Part shown: piece after piece, positions 17,961 through 26,903 of the stretch | How positions within the stretch are numbered: position 1 is the first letter of the stretch | How the letters are laid out: the number at the start of each line of letters is the position of its first letter | Assembly (NCBI RefSeq): GCF_009741265.1 | Contig: NZ_WOWL01000001.1 | Location: 124,001-188,000, forward strand | DNA: 64,000 bases | Direction: 5' to 3' | DNA from: Pseudarthrobacter sp. GA104 | GTDB taxonomy: Bacteria; Actinomycetota; Actinomycetes; Actinomycetales; Micrococcaceae | The notes under the pieces: generated by a model | Told to the model about the DNA's origin: nothing | The model's database searches: none | The model's input: the letters and a program-made list of their open reading frames with translations, nothing else | Position numbers and translations under genes: made by a program

Positions 17961-18147
17961 ACATCCATTGTGAACCGTCACCACGACGTCCCCGGCTCCG
18001 GTCAGTTGAAGTGTGCTCCTCGACCGCGAGCTGCTGCGGCCGGGGGCTCAAAGTCTGCAGGAGCAAGGAGATTCGTTGCCACATGCAGCTCAGGAGCGCT
18101 CGGGTGCACCACCTACGAACCCAGCCCCCGTATAAAGCAGACATAAG

Positions 18148-18652
18148 TGTGGACACTGTCCACACCCCCTTTGGTAGGACAAACCGATCCACACCGAGAC
18201 TCCATGAGGTCTCTGAGAAGCCCCTGATGAAGAATTTCATACCAAAGTCGGTCACGTCATGTTGTGCCAGCAGCCCTGGACCATGAACAGGTGTTGGCCA
18301 CCCACGACCAACCCGAGACAACCAGGACGAGGTACCGCATAACCGCAGCCACAGCGGGCGGAAGGCCCACCAGCCAGGGCCTTGAACCCGCCACCCCACA
18401 CACCTGAATAGGCCACCGCGGCAGCCAGGCCACAGCCCGCGAACCAGCCGTCAGAGCGACGCGACCACAAGCTTTGTACACACGTCAAAGCAAAATCGCC
18501 TCTGACGAGGGAAAACGTCGTGCCCGAGGTGGGACTCGAACTACGTTCCAGGCCTTGCAAACACGGGGAACCCGCGAGAACATGCGGAATTCGGAGCAGT
18601 CCGAAGGCTGTTTGGCCCAGTACGAAACGAAAAGTGTGGACATTGTCCACAC
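18148..18652 (+). repeat. 0.5-kb direct repeat, unit C (most intact)
   Basis: The unit is 505 bp between GTGTGGACACTGTCCACAC (18148-18166) and GTGTGGACATTGTCCACAC (18634-18652), both perfect apart from the central base. It shares with units B and D the block from about 18280 to 18480, including the T-loop-like cttgaacccgccacccc, and the 22-base tRNA-3'-end-like stretch at 18520-18541. An IS256-type end begins 4 bases after the right palindrome. No coding region is supported inside. Confidence 0.88.
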
Positions 18653-18656
18653 CCCC

Positions 18657-18865
18657 GGGACTATCTCATTTACGGTGTATCCGGCGGTTTGTTTTAGAAG
18701 TTTTCAGCGGCGGGGAATCGGTCGCTGAAAGTGATAGCGAAGGCGTTCAAAGCGGGCTTCCAGCGCATTGTCCATCGGGTCCTGCCGGCACCGGTCGGAT
18801 CGAGGGATCTGGTGACCAGATACAGGCATTTTAGCGCAGCCTGCTCGGTCGGGAAATGACCGCGA
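18657..18865 (-). mobile_element. IS256-family 3' end fragment (copy 1)
   Basis: This starts with the IS terminus GGGACTATCTCATTTACGGT and carries on the minus strand the last 50 or so codons of a Mutator-type transposase, ending FAITFSDRFPA-like, in frame. It breaks at 18865, where a second, nearly identical terminus begins. It represents a copy truncated by the adjacent one. Confidence 0.75.
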
Positions 18866-19612
18866 GGGACTATCTCATTAACGGTGTATCCGGCGGTTTC
18901 TTTTAGTAGCTTTCAGCTGCCGGGAATCGGTCGCTGAAAGTGATGGCGAAGGCGTTCAAAGCTGGCTCCAACGCACGGCCCATCGGGTCTTGCCGGCACC
19001 GGTCGGATCGAGGGATCGGGTGACCAGATACAGGCACTTTAGCGCAGCCTGCTCGGTGGGGAAATGACCCCGGGCCTTGACGGCGCGCCGGTACCTGGCG
19101 TTCAGGGATTCGATAGCGTTGGTCGAGCAGATCACGCGCCGGATTTCCACGTCGTAGTCCAGGAACGGGATGAACTCCTCCCACGCGTTCTCCCAAAGCC
19201 GCACGATCGCCCCGTATTTCCTGCCCCAGCGCTCCGTGAGCTCCTCAAACGCCGCCCTGGCCGCCGCTGCGTTCACGGCGGTGTAGAGGGGCTTCACATC
19301 GCGTTTGAGCGCGTCCCAGTCCTTCTTCGAGGCCAGCCGGAAGGTATTCCGGATCAGGTGGATAATGCAGGTCTGGACCGTGGTCAGCGGCCAGACGTTG
19401 GTGACGACTTCGGGCAAGCCTTTGAGTCCGTCGCAGACCAGGAAGAAGGTGTCCTTCACGCCGCGGTTCTTGAGGTCGGTGAGCACGCGCATCCAGAATT
19501 TCGCGCCCTCGCCGCCGGTGCCGGCCCACAGGCCGAGGATGTCTTTCTCCCCATCGAGGGTGACGCCGATGGCAGCGTAAATCGGGCGGTTGGCGACCTG
19601 CCCGTCGCGGAT
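18866..19612 (-). pseudogene. IS256/Mutator-family transposase remnant (copy 2)
   Basis: The minus strand encodes the C-terminal half of a transposase, from DGQVANRPIYAAIGVTLDGE through CDGLKGLPEVV and ICSTNAIESLNARYRRAVKA. It keeps one catalytic Asp (CDGLKG) and the Glu of NAIESLN. It lacks the N-terminal half, which is lost at the junction with the nucleotidase gene near 19613. Compared with copy 1 (GCGGGCTTCCAGC), copy 2 has one base fewer near 18963 (GCTGGCTCCAAC), which shifts the frame before the true C-terminus. It cannot be active. Confidence 0.85.
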
Positions 19613-19996
19613 CTATATTCCGTCAAGCGAGGTGTCTGAGGCGCACGTTGGATTGCTCAGCCAGGGACTTGTACATAGTGCGACGTCGATACCGGCGGTG
19701 AGCATCTCCTGAATGGCAGCGAGTGCGCCTTCAACTGGCAGCATGCCTGCGAAGAAACCCGGTTCATCGAGGACGCTGGCAGTTGCGTGTTGCTCCTCGA
19801 GCGTGAGACCCGCAAATAGATCGAAGCTTTCCCGTTTCCCAGCTTCGGGGATGGCAAGGTGGGGAAACAGCCGTCTATGAGAGGCGACGAAATGCTCTTC
19901 CCATCGACATAAAACCTCGTCCATATCCACCAACACGACAGGAGCTCGCCCGTGTGCTTCCTCAAATCTTTCTACCACTGCCGCGAGTGCACGGTT
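19613..19996 (-). pseudogene. 5'(3')-deoxyribonucleotidase-like protein, C-terminally truncated by IS
   Basis: Starting at ATG 19996 (AAGAAGG upstream), the product has the HAD-type motif VVLVDMDEVLCRW and the second motif LCTSPW of 5' nucleotidases. After NPTCASD the family sequence stops, and a short tail reaches a TAG at the IS256 junction. The third and fourth HAD motifs (Lys and acidic pair) are missing, so it should be inactive. It would have suited the nucleoside-catabolic neighbourhood by dephosphorylating nucleotides. Confidence 0.72.
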
Positions 19997-20044
19997 CATG
20001 GGGCTGACCTTCTTTTTGTCGACGAGCATGTGTCTGATTGCCGA

Positions 20045-21070
20045 TTATTCATCACAGGGATCTGCTGAATTTCCGGGCAGGAGTGCCGTGGTGCCGCCTA
20101 CCTGCAGACGTGGCTTGAACTGTTTATTGACGAATATGGACGGGATGTCTCCATGGATGCGGTGAACAAGGGCCTCGATTGCCGCGCTTGAGATCTGTTC
20201 CAAGGGCTGCTTGATCGTCGTCAATGACGGTTCCACGATTGTTGAAAGGACAGTCCCGTCGAAGCCTGTCACCTTGGTCTGGCGGGGGACGTCGACGCCT
20301 TCTCTTCGAAGTTGTCCATAGGCACCAAGTGCAATCAGGTCGTCACCGCAGACGATGGCGTCCGGGATTGGATCTTGAATGCTCATTGCCTGCGTGCCTG
20401 TTTCGTAGGTGAACTGGTGACGGTAACTTCCGACGAGATCCAGTCCCACCGCGCCAGCGGTTTCCTGGAAAGCTTCGGCCCGTTCCGTCCCCGGGGTCGT
20501 CGCATCGTCGCCTCCGACGAACTGGACAGTGCGGACTCCCTGAGCTGCCAGGTGCTCCGCGATGAGCGTCATCCCGGCTCTGTTATCGACGCCAACGTAG
20601 TCGGCAGTATCCTCCCCTGCGCGGCGGTCCAGCTGCACGAGCGGAACTTCTCCAGCCGTGGCAGCAATGGCAGCGGCCGACTGCCCATAGCAGGCAGGAA
20701 CAACTAGGATTCCGTCGACTTGTCGGGCCAGCAGAAGCCCCAGCCGCTGCTCTTCTGCTTCGGTGCTGGCGTGGGAGTCGGCCACAATAAGCTGGTACCC
20801 CTTCTCGTGGAGGCCGGATTCCACCGCGCGAATAAGCTCGGCGAAGAACGGGTTCTCGATATGCGGTACAACCATTCCCACTGTGTTCGAGCTGCCGCGA
20901 CGCAGGGCCTGACCAATTACGTTCGGCTTATAGCCCAGTCCGCTTGCCACGGCCCTAACATGCAGGATTGTTTCCAGCGATACGCGGCCGCGGCCGGTCA
21001 TAGCCCGTGAGGCTGTACCGACGGAAACACCAGCAGCAATAGCCACATCATTCAAAGTCACGGCCGGCAT
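20045..21070 (-). CDS. LacI-family regulator of the nucleoside unit
   Basis: The start at 21070 (MPAVTLNDVAIAAGVSVGTA) has AAGGAAGC just upstream; a longer frame would add a repetitive Gly-Ala tract from a GGCCCC repeat. The 341-residue protein has the LacI helix-turn-helix and a sugar/nucleoside-binding effector domain (MVVPHIENPFFAELIRAVES). It is divergent from the nucleoside hydrolase unit. A perfect 20-bp palindrome lies between them at 21296-21315. Confidence 0.9.
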   Translation of the reverse strand: MPAVTLNDVAIAAGVSVGTASRAMTGRGRVSLETILHVRAVASGLGYKPNVIGQALRRGSSNTVGMVVPHIENPFFAELIRAVESGLHEKGYQLIVADSHASTEAEEQRLGLLLARQVDGILVVPACYGQSAAAIAATAGEVPLVQLDRRAGEDTADYVGVDNRAGMTLIAEHLAAQGVRTVQFVGGDDATTPGTERAEAFQETAGAVGLDLVGSYRHQFTYETGTQAMSIQDPIPDAIVCGDDLIALGAYGQLRREGVDVPRQTKVTGFDGTVLSTIVEPSLTTIKQPLEQISSAAIEALVHRIHGDIPSIFVNKQFKPRLQVGGTTALLPGNSADPCDE

Positions 21071-21106
21071 GCTTCCTTGATTCCTTTCCAAGCGTTCAAT
21101 CTCGTC

Positions 21107-21130
21107 GGCCCCGGCCCCGGCCCCGGCCCC
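21107..21130. repeat. GGCCCC hexanucleotide repeat, four copies
   Basis: Four exact tandem GGCCCC units lie just upstream of the lacI-3 start, in its 5' untranslated region. On the minus strand the RNA reads GGGGCC, able to form GC hairpins or G-rich structure. Slippage could alter expression; this is speculation. Confidence 0.7.
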
Positions 21131-21295
21131 AGCACCGATCCGCCGCAGACCTTCAGGCGGGCTGAAAGGAGGATACAAAGCGTGGGCGTCCATCGGAGAG
21201 GTGAGGCCTTCTCTGGACTTTTCGGAGGCTTGGATCAGGCTTCCCCAGGGACCCGTTTGACAGCATACCCCGCCATCCTTACGCTTATAAAGCGC

Positions 21296-21315
21296 TTGCG
21301 TAATCGATTACGCAA
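21296..21315. promoter_or_regulatory. Perfect 20-bp palindromic operator for LacI-3
   Basis: TTGCGTAATCGATTACGCAA is a perfect palindrome with the central CG of LacI-family operators. It lies between divergent lacI-3 and the nucleoside hydrolase gene, close to a 45-codon frame beginning at 21335. Confidence 0.75.
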
Positions 21316-21334
21316 TGAGACAATGAGGTAGCAG

Positions 21335-21472
21335 ATGGTAGAGAAAATGACGGCAGCACCGCACAGCCCCTGGTGGCTGAGGGGGCTGGCTGCGGCGCGG
21401 CACACGACGCCGGAGGTAGCGCCGAATGCGGCCTTCACCTATCGCAAGAGCACGAGCTTGCGGGCCGTCTAA
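21335..21472 (+). CDS. Possible 45-residue leader or remnant ORF
   Basis: An ATG at 21335 sits 6 bases after GAGG and 19 bases after the LacI-3 palindrome, and opens a 45-codon frame ending TYRKSTSLRAV. It matches no family I know. It may be a leader peptide, a truncated gene, or noncoding. The next 270 bases before the nucleoside hydrolase hold nothing I can name. Confidence 0.25.
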   Translation: MVEKMTAAPHSPWWLRGLAAARHTTPEVAPNAAFTYRKSTSLRAV

Positions 21473-21742
21473 CTCACCCGAAGCCTGCGGACACGTATCC
21501 ACCGCTACAAACCGGTGCCACGGCCCGGATCGCCCCAGGGATTGACCGAAAACAAGCGGCACGCCACTCATCCCAGACAGAAGAACCTGTCCGGGTTAAA
21601 GGGCTTCAATGCTTTGGAATGCCCGGTAACGCACCCATGCCGTTCCACATCCCCCAACTGATGTCTCCCCCAGCTCCGGCGCGCCCCCATGCTTGCCCAC
21701 TCACCCATCACTGCTGATGACAAAAACAGAAAGAGGAAAACA

Positions 21743-22693
21743 ATGACCAAGATCATCCTGGACTGCGATCCCGGACACGACGACGCAATTGCACTGATGC
21801 TCGCCCACGGAAACCCGGACGTGGAACTTGTGGCCGTAACGACAGTGGGCGGCAACGCCGTGCTCGAGAAGACGACCAAGAACGCCTTGGGCGTACTGAC
21901 GATCGCGGGAATCACCGGTGTACCGATCGCTGCCGGCTGCGCGCGCCCCCTGATGCGCGAAGGCGAAGACGCCGACGTCCACGGCGAGTCGGGCCTGGAC
22001 GGTGTAGTGCTGCCTGAACCTGCGATGGAGCTCGACCCTCGTCACGCTGTTGACCTCATCATCGACACCATCATGGAAGCCGAACCGAAGACCATCATCC
22101 TCGTCCCCACCGGACCCCTGACGAACATTGCGATGGCCATGCGGAAGGAACCGCAGATCATCGAACGCGTCAAAGAAGTAGTTCTGATGGGCGGCGGCGT
22201 TCACGTTGGGAACTGGTCTGCAGTTGCCGAATTCAACATCAAGATCGACCCTGAAGCTGCGGCAATCGTGTTCGACGCTCCATGGGAGGTCACGATGTGC
22301 GGACTGGACGTCACCCATCAAGCCCTTGCCACCGACGAAGTAGCCGAGCGCATCAAGGCCCTTGACACTCCCCTGTCAGAGTTCGTTCTCGGACTGTTCG
22401 GCTTCTTCCGCCAGGCCTACCACGACGCCCAGGGCTTCGATTTCCCCCCGGTCCACGACCCGGTGGCCGTGGCCCGCGTTATCGATCCGTCCATTGTTGG
22501 AACGGTCCGTGCACCTATCGTCGTCGAGACCAGCGGCGATTACACGCTCGGCATGACCGTAACGGAGCTGCGCCCGGCACACATCCCCGCCGACTGCCAC
22601 ACCCAGGCGGCCATGACCCTCGACGCCGATCGGTTCTGGGACCTCGTCATCGACGCTATCGCGCGACTTGGCAAGGACAACTCAGATGGCTAA
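21743..22693 (+). CDS. Inosine-uridine preferring nucleoside hydrolase (IUNH), copy 1
   Basis: Start at ATG 21743 with AGAGG upstream gives 316 residues. The calcium-binding motif DCDPGHDD (residues 7-14) and the late HD motif (PPVHDPVAVAR) identify the IUNH family, which splits ribonucleosides into base and ribose. The chain VLMGGGVHVGNWSAVAEFNI is also characteristic. The gene overlaps the start of the MFS gene by 8 bases, and a ribokinase follows, matching import, hydrolysis and ribose phosphorylation. Confidence 0.92.
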   Translation: MTKIILDCDPGHDDAIALMLAHGNPDVELVAVTTVGGNAVLEKTTKNALGVLTIAGITGVPIAAGCARPLMREGEDADVHGESGLDGVVLPEPAMELDPRHAVDLIIDTIMEAEPKTIILVPTGPLTNIAMAMRKEPQIIERVKEVVLMGGGVHVGNWSAVAEFNIKIDPEAAAIVFDAPWEVTMCGLDVTHQALATDEVAERIKALDTPLSEFVLGLFGFFRQAYHDAQGFDFPPVHDPVAVARVIDPSIVGTVRAPIVVETSGDYTLGMTVTELRPAHIPADCHTQAAMTLDADRFWDLVIDAIARLGKDNSDG

Positions 22694-24157
22694 GGGCGTC
22701 GAGGATACTCTGGAACGAGCAGAAACCCGGCTCGGTCCCCACGAAGTGCTGGTTGCGGGCCAAATTGTTGTCCTGAAGCGCAAGAGCACAGCGGCGCTGA
22801 TGTTTGCCTTGCTGTCTCCCTGCTTTGCCTTTCAGCTCAACGCCTCGATGCTTTCACCGGCCTTGAAAGGAATGGAAACGCAGCTGCATGCAACAACGGC
22901 GCAAATCGGCCTTACCCAGACCGCATTTTTCGCCTCTGCAGCAGTCTTCTCCCTGTTCCTGCCCCGGTTAGCTGACCTTCGCGGCCGCCGTCGAGTGCTC
23001 AGCCTCATGCTCCTCATCACCGGAATCGGCTGCGTGGTAAGTGCCATGGCGCCCAACGTCACATGGTTGTTCACCGGCCGCATCATTCAAGGCGTCGCAG
23101 GCCCCGTCGTGGTCATGTGCCTGATCCTTTTGCGCACACACGTAACCGATCCCAGGAAGTACGCACTGCTGCTCGGCATCATCACCTCCGTCAACGGCGG
23201 AATCGCCGGCGTCGACGCCATCGCGGGCGGGTGGCTCTCAGAAAATTTCGGGTTCGCCTCCATCTTCTGGTCCATGGCCGTTGTTGCCGTTTTTGCAGCC
23301 TTGGCGCTGCAGCTCATGGCGAACGAATCCACTGTGGCGGATCCGCCGCCCATGGACTGGATCGGCACCATCCTGCTCGTTGTCACGGTCGGCAGCCTCT
23401 ACCTCGTCTTCAACGAACTGGCTTCCTTGAAGCGCATCAATTGGGGACTGATTGGGTTTCTGGCAGTGATGGCCGTGACCGCTTTTGTCGCCTTCTGGAA
23501 GACCGAGTCCAGAGTTACCCATCCCCTGATGACGATCAAGTACCTTCGAAGCCGCGCTACCTGGGTCTGCTGCTCACGACGCTGTTGACGTTGACCGGCG
23601 TCTTTGCTGTGATGAACCAGATCGTCCCGGCCATCGCACAGGATACCGAGTCAGGGGCGGGTCTAAGTGCCTCGCATGCTCCATTCGTGACGCTGACGCC
23701 CTATGCGCTGGCAGGACTGGCGATGGGACCCGTTTCCGGATACCTCGCGGGCAAGTTCGGGTACAAACGCGTCCTGCAGGTCGGGCTGTTCTGCAGTGTT
23801 GTCGGTGTGATGCTGACCCTGGCTCTGATCAAGTCGGACAATCTGCCGCTCCTGACCGGGATATCGATCCTGGTCGGAATCGCCTACGCCGGCATGGCCA
23901 ACATCATGCTCAACGGACTGTGCGTGATCCTTTCACCTTCGGATAACCCCGGCTACCTGCCGGGCCTTAACGCAGGTGCATTCAACCTCGGGGCAGGGCT
24001 GTCATTCGTTGTGCTGCCCCTCGTTCAGACTGCCCTTCACGAACACGGTGGAGTTGAAGCCGGATACACCGGAGGCATCAGTACTGGTGCAGCCATCCTC
24101 CTGCTGGCCTTCGCCGCCAGCTTCCTGATTTCGAAACCGCAGGACAACCGCGGCTAG
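22686..24157 (+). pseudogene. MFS transporter with a one-base frameshift, probable nucleoside or sugar importer
   Basis: The first frame (from ATG 22686) encodes an MFS N-terminal half with the loop motif DLRGRRRVLS and the proline-rich GRIIQGVAGP. At about 23563-23565 the reading must shift (expected TWGLLLTTLL) to continue into the second half, ending at 24157 with SFLISKPQDNRG. One missing base in a run of three G explains it. It is either a recent inactivation or a sequence error; both halves look otherwise intact. Position suggests nucleoside uptake. Confidence 0.82.
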
Positions 24158-24179
24158 CCTGCGGATCCCAACTCCGTGC

Positions 24180-24212
24180 GGGCGGCGGGGACTGTTCGTG
24201 TCCCCGCCGCCC
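24180..24212 (+). terminator. Intercistronic hairpin after the MFS gene
   Basis: A perfect 13-bp stem (GGGCGGCGGGGAC and its complement at 24200-24212) encloses a 7-base loop, with no T-tract. The kinase gene with its own ribosome binding site begins 45 bases later, so termination may be partial. Confidence 0.6.
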
Positions 24213-24257
24213 ACCCATCTCTTCCCAGCGACTATCACACAAAGGAGCGTGCCCAGC

Positions 24258-25268
24258 GTGACCCCAGTGGCCTCTCTGCCCGCCGAAATTTATCTGGCCC
24301 GGGCACTGGAACATATTTATGGACGAGTCACTGTGGTCGGCTCGGCCAACGCTGATCTCACCCTTCATACACACACCCTGCCCCGTCCGGGTCAGACGGT
24401 CATTGGCACACCGGTTCGGGTCCTTCCCGGAGGCAAGTCCGCAAACCAGGCGGTGCAGGCATCACTGCTGGGAGCCACCGTCAGGTTCGTTGGCGCTGTT
24501 GGCAAGGACCATTACGGTAAATTGCTATGGACATCCATGCACCACGCCGGCGTGGTCCTGACAGACTGCGTGCAGTCGTCCAAGGAAACCGGCACCGCAG
24601 TGGTTGTCGTTGACGACAGCGCAGAAAACACCATCGCTATTTCCCCCGGGGCCAACAACGACGTCACCGACATCCTGGTCAACTACCATGCAGATGCCGT
24701 AAGGCAAGCCAATGTGCTCGGCCTGTGCTTGGAGACACCGGTAAGCGGAGCACTGGCCGCCGCCCGACTTGCCGCGGCCAGCGGCACTCTCGTTCTTTTG
24801 AACCTCTCCCCGTATCGCAGTGTCCCGGCCGAGCTCCTGCGCCTGACCGATGTGCTGATCGTCAATGAGAACGAACTGGCCGACCTGCTCCCCGCCAACC
24901 TCGCCGCGGGGCTGCATGACTTTGACAGGAACGAACAGGACATGATTGCCGCCGGCTTGTCGCAACTGGGCATTGAACAGGCTGTCATCACTCTCGGATC
25001 CCGCGGTTCCCTCGTCATCGAAGGCACCAGCACCACAGTGATTCCTGCCGTCCCCACCGACGCCATCGATACCACCGGCTGCGGTGACGCCTTCTTCGGT
25101 ACAGTCCTGGCGGCGATGTCCTCCGGAACTCCGCTCCTGGAGGCCTGCCGTTTAGCCAGCTGCGTAGCAAGCATTGCTGCAACCGGACACGGCGCACAGG
25201 CCAGCTACGCAGACCGGGCACGAACAGCGGCCCAGCTGACGTCCTTGTCCAGTCTGCAGATCCAATGA
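24258..25268 (+). CDS. Ribokinase-like PfkB carbohydrate kinase
   Basis: I chose GTG 24258, 10 bases after AAAGGAG; a GTG at 24249 is too close. The 336-residue protein has VVGSANADLTLHTHTLPRPG, PGGKSANQAVQASLLGA and the C-terminal DTTGCGDAFFG with the catalytic Asp. These match ribokinases more than fructokinases. It would phosphorylate ribose released by the nucleoside hydrolase. Confidence 0.87.
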   Translation: MTPVASLPAEIYLARALEHIYGRVTVVGSANADLTLHTHTLPRPGQTVIGTPVRVLPGGKSANQAVQASLLGATVRFVGAVGKDHYGKLLWTSMHHAGVVLTDCVQSSKETGTAVVVVDDSAENTIAISPGANNDVTDILVNYHADAVRQANVLGLCLETPVSGALAAARLAAASGTLVLLNLSPYRSVPAELLRLTDVLIVNENELADLLPANLAAGLHDFDRNEQDMIAAGLSQLGIEQAVITLGSRGSLVIEGTSTTVIPAVPTDAIDTTGCGDAFFGTVLAAMSSGTPLLEACRLASCVASIAATGHGAQASYADRARTAAQLTSLSSLQIQ

Positions 25269-25386
25269 AAATCAACATGATGCAGACAGCGGCGGGCTGT
25301 TCCGCCCAAACTGCTCAGGCTGAGTCGGATTGCCGCAGAGAAAGTGCAGGCAGTCACGTAATCCTGGGATTTCCGGGGCGAATAAA

Positions 25387-25685
25387 ATGATTGAACTTGT
25401 CGCCAACGTAGTTGGCTGGGCGGGGACCATCGCGTTGCTGCTTTCCTTCGGGCTCCTCACCGCTAAACGCATTGAATCCGACGGTTACCAATATCAGGCA
25501 CTCAACGCCGTCGGCGCGTTCCTCCTGGCGATCACAACAGCACAAGCCCACGCCTGGTCCGCCGTGGCTTTAATTCCATCTGGTCCATCGTCGCTTGTGC
25601 AGGGCTGTTACGTCCCAAAAAGGAACGGCCAGCACCGAAACCCGAAAAGGTCACTTTAGATGCAAGAGCCGCCGGCGGAGGCTAA
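25387..25685 (+). pseudogene. Small CBU_0592-like membrane protein with a frameshift
   Basis: The ATG at 25387 begins MIELVANVVGWAGTIALLLS, two membrane segments of the CBU_0592-like type (about 90 residues). At about 25571 the frame breaks: restoring one A in TTTAAT gives the family continuation NSIWSIVACAGLLRPKK, ending at 25685. As read, the protein would end in an unrelated tail at 25659. It is the second one-base deletion within 2 kb. Confidence 0.65.
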
Positions 25686-25766
25686 GTGTCTCGGTGCTGT
25701 CGGCACCGCAGCCGTTAGCAGTTAGCTTGTTGTCCCCGTCCCGTCCGGCCCGCGGAATTGCAGCTG

Positions 25767-26903
25767 TCACGACTTGGCTGCAAAGCTGGAGGCAAGTTCG
25801 GCACCAGCGATTCTGAGATACGTCTCCGGATCGGCCATGGCCGAGCCAGTATCCCCTGCGAGATCCGATAGGGACATGGCGCACGAAAATCCTTCCGTTT
25901 CCGAGGCGATGGCGCCGGCAACCAGGGCGATCGGCACACCAAACGCAGCGGCCGTATGCCGCAATTTGCCCACAACCTTTCCGAGGTGCGACTGGTGATC
26001 GAACCGCCCTTCCCCGGTGATCACGAGATCGGCATGTTCGATGCGTGAGGGAAGGTTAAGGAGTGAGGCAATTTCTTCGGCCCCGGACTTCACTTCCGCG
26101 CCCCACACCATGAGACTGAAGCCAGCCCCACCGGCGGCCCCGGCGCCAGGCGTTTGAGGATCGATATCGAATAGCGCCGCGAAATGCTCCAGTGCGGCAT
26201 CCATGCGGGTAATGACTTCCCCGGAAGCGCCTTTCTGAGGTCCAAAGACAGCCGCTGATCCGTTCGGCCCGGTGAGCGGATTAGTCACATCCGTCAGGAC
26301 TACCACACCGTTCTCGGGCAACGTCACAACCGCGGACGCATCAACACGTACGGCATCTGGCAATCCCCGGTTCCCGGGACGGATCGGTTCGTCATTTTCA
26401 TCAAGGATTCGGTAGCCCAGTTCCTGCAGCACCCCTGCACCGCCATCTGTGGCCGCACTTCCACCGATAGCCAGGATAAGCCTTGAGACTCCCGCCTCCA
26501 GGGCCGCAACGATTGCCTGCCCGAACCCGGTGCTTTGGGCATCGAGGGGACTTAGGCTCTCCAGCAGGGTTATGCCGCTGGTCGACGCCAGCTCCACGAC
26601 CCCTGTACTTCCCCGGGCCCCGAATGCCGGCGGCAGGTAAAGCCATTCGGCTTCAACAGTCTTGCCGCCGGGGCCTATAACGCGGATCGGCCGGCGGTCA
26701 GCTGTCGGGAATACCGATTTCAGCGCATCGATGGTGCCTTCACCGCCGTCGGCCATGGGCGCCAACTGGACGTTGTCCTGTCCACGGACGGAGGACCAGC
26801 CGAGGGCAAGATTGCTGGCCACAGCCTCCGCGGTCGCTGAACCTTTGAAGGAATCGGGGGCGATGAGAATCCGCGCCGGCCGTGAAGCCGTATGCGGGCT
26901 CAC
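25767..26903 (-). CDS. Glycerate 2-kinase (GarK/GlxK family)
   Basis: The 378-residue protein starts RILIAPDSFKGSATAEAVAS and contains MADGGEGT and IGGSATDGGAG-like motifs (AIGGSAATDGGAG), diagnostic of type I glycerate kinase. It phosphorylates D-glycerate to 2-phosphoglycerate. It is the last gene of the long minus-strand operon and overlaps the PfkB gene by 4 bases. It gives the pathway an exit into glycolysis, consistent with a two- or three-carbon acid from ring or sugar breakdown. Confidence 0.9.
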   Translation of the reverse strand: MSPHTASRPARILIAPDSFKGSATAEAVASNLALGWSSVRGQDNVQLAPMADGGEGTIDALKSVFPTADRRPIRVIGPGGKTVEAEWLYLPPAFGARGSTGVVELASTSGITLLESLSPLDAQSTGFGQAIVAALEAGVSRLILAIGGSAATDGGAGVLQELGYRILDENDEPIRPGNRGLPDAVRVDASAVVTLPENGVVVLTDVTNPLTGPNGSAAVFGPQKGASGEVITRMDAALEHFAALFDIDPQTPGAGAAGGAGFSLMVWGAEVKSGAEEIASLLNLPSRIEHADLVITGEGRFDHQSHLGKVVGKLRHTAAAFGVPIALVAGAIASETEGFSCAMSLSDLAGDTGSAMADPETYLRIAGAELASSFAAKS

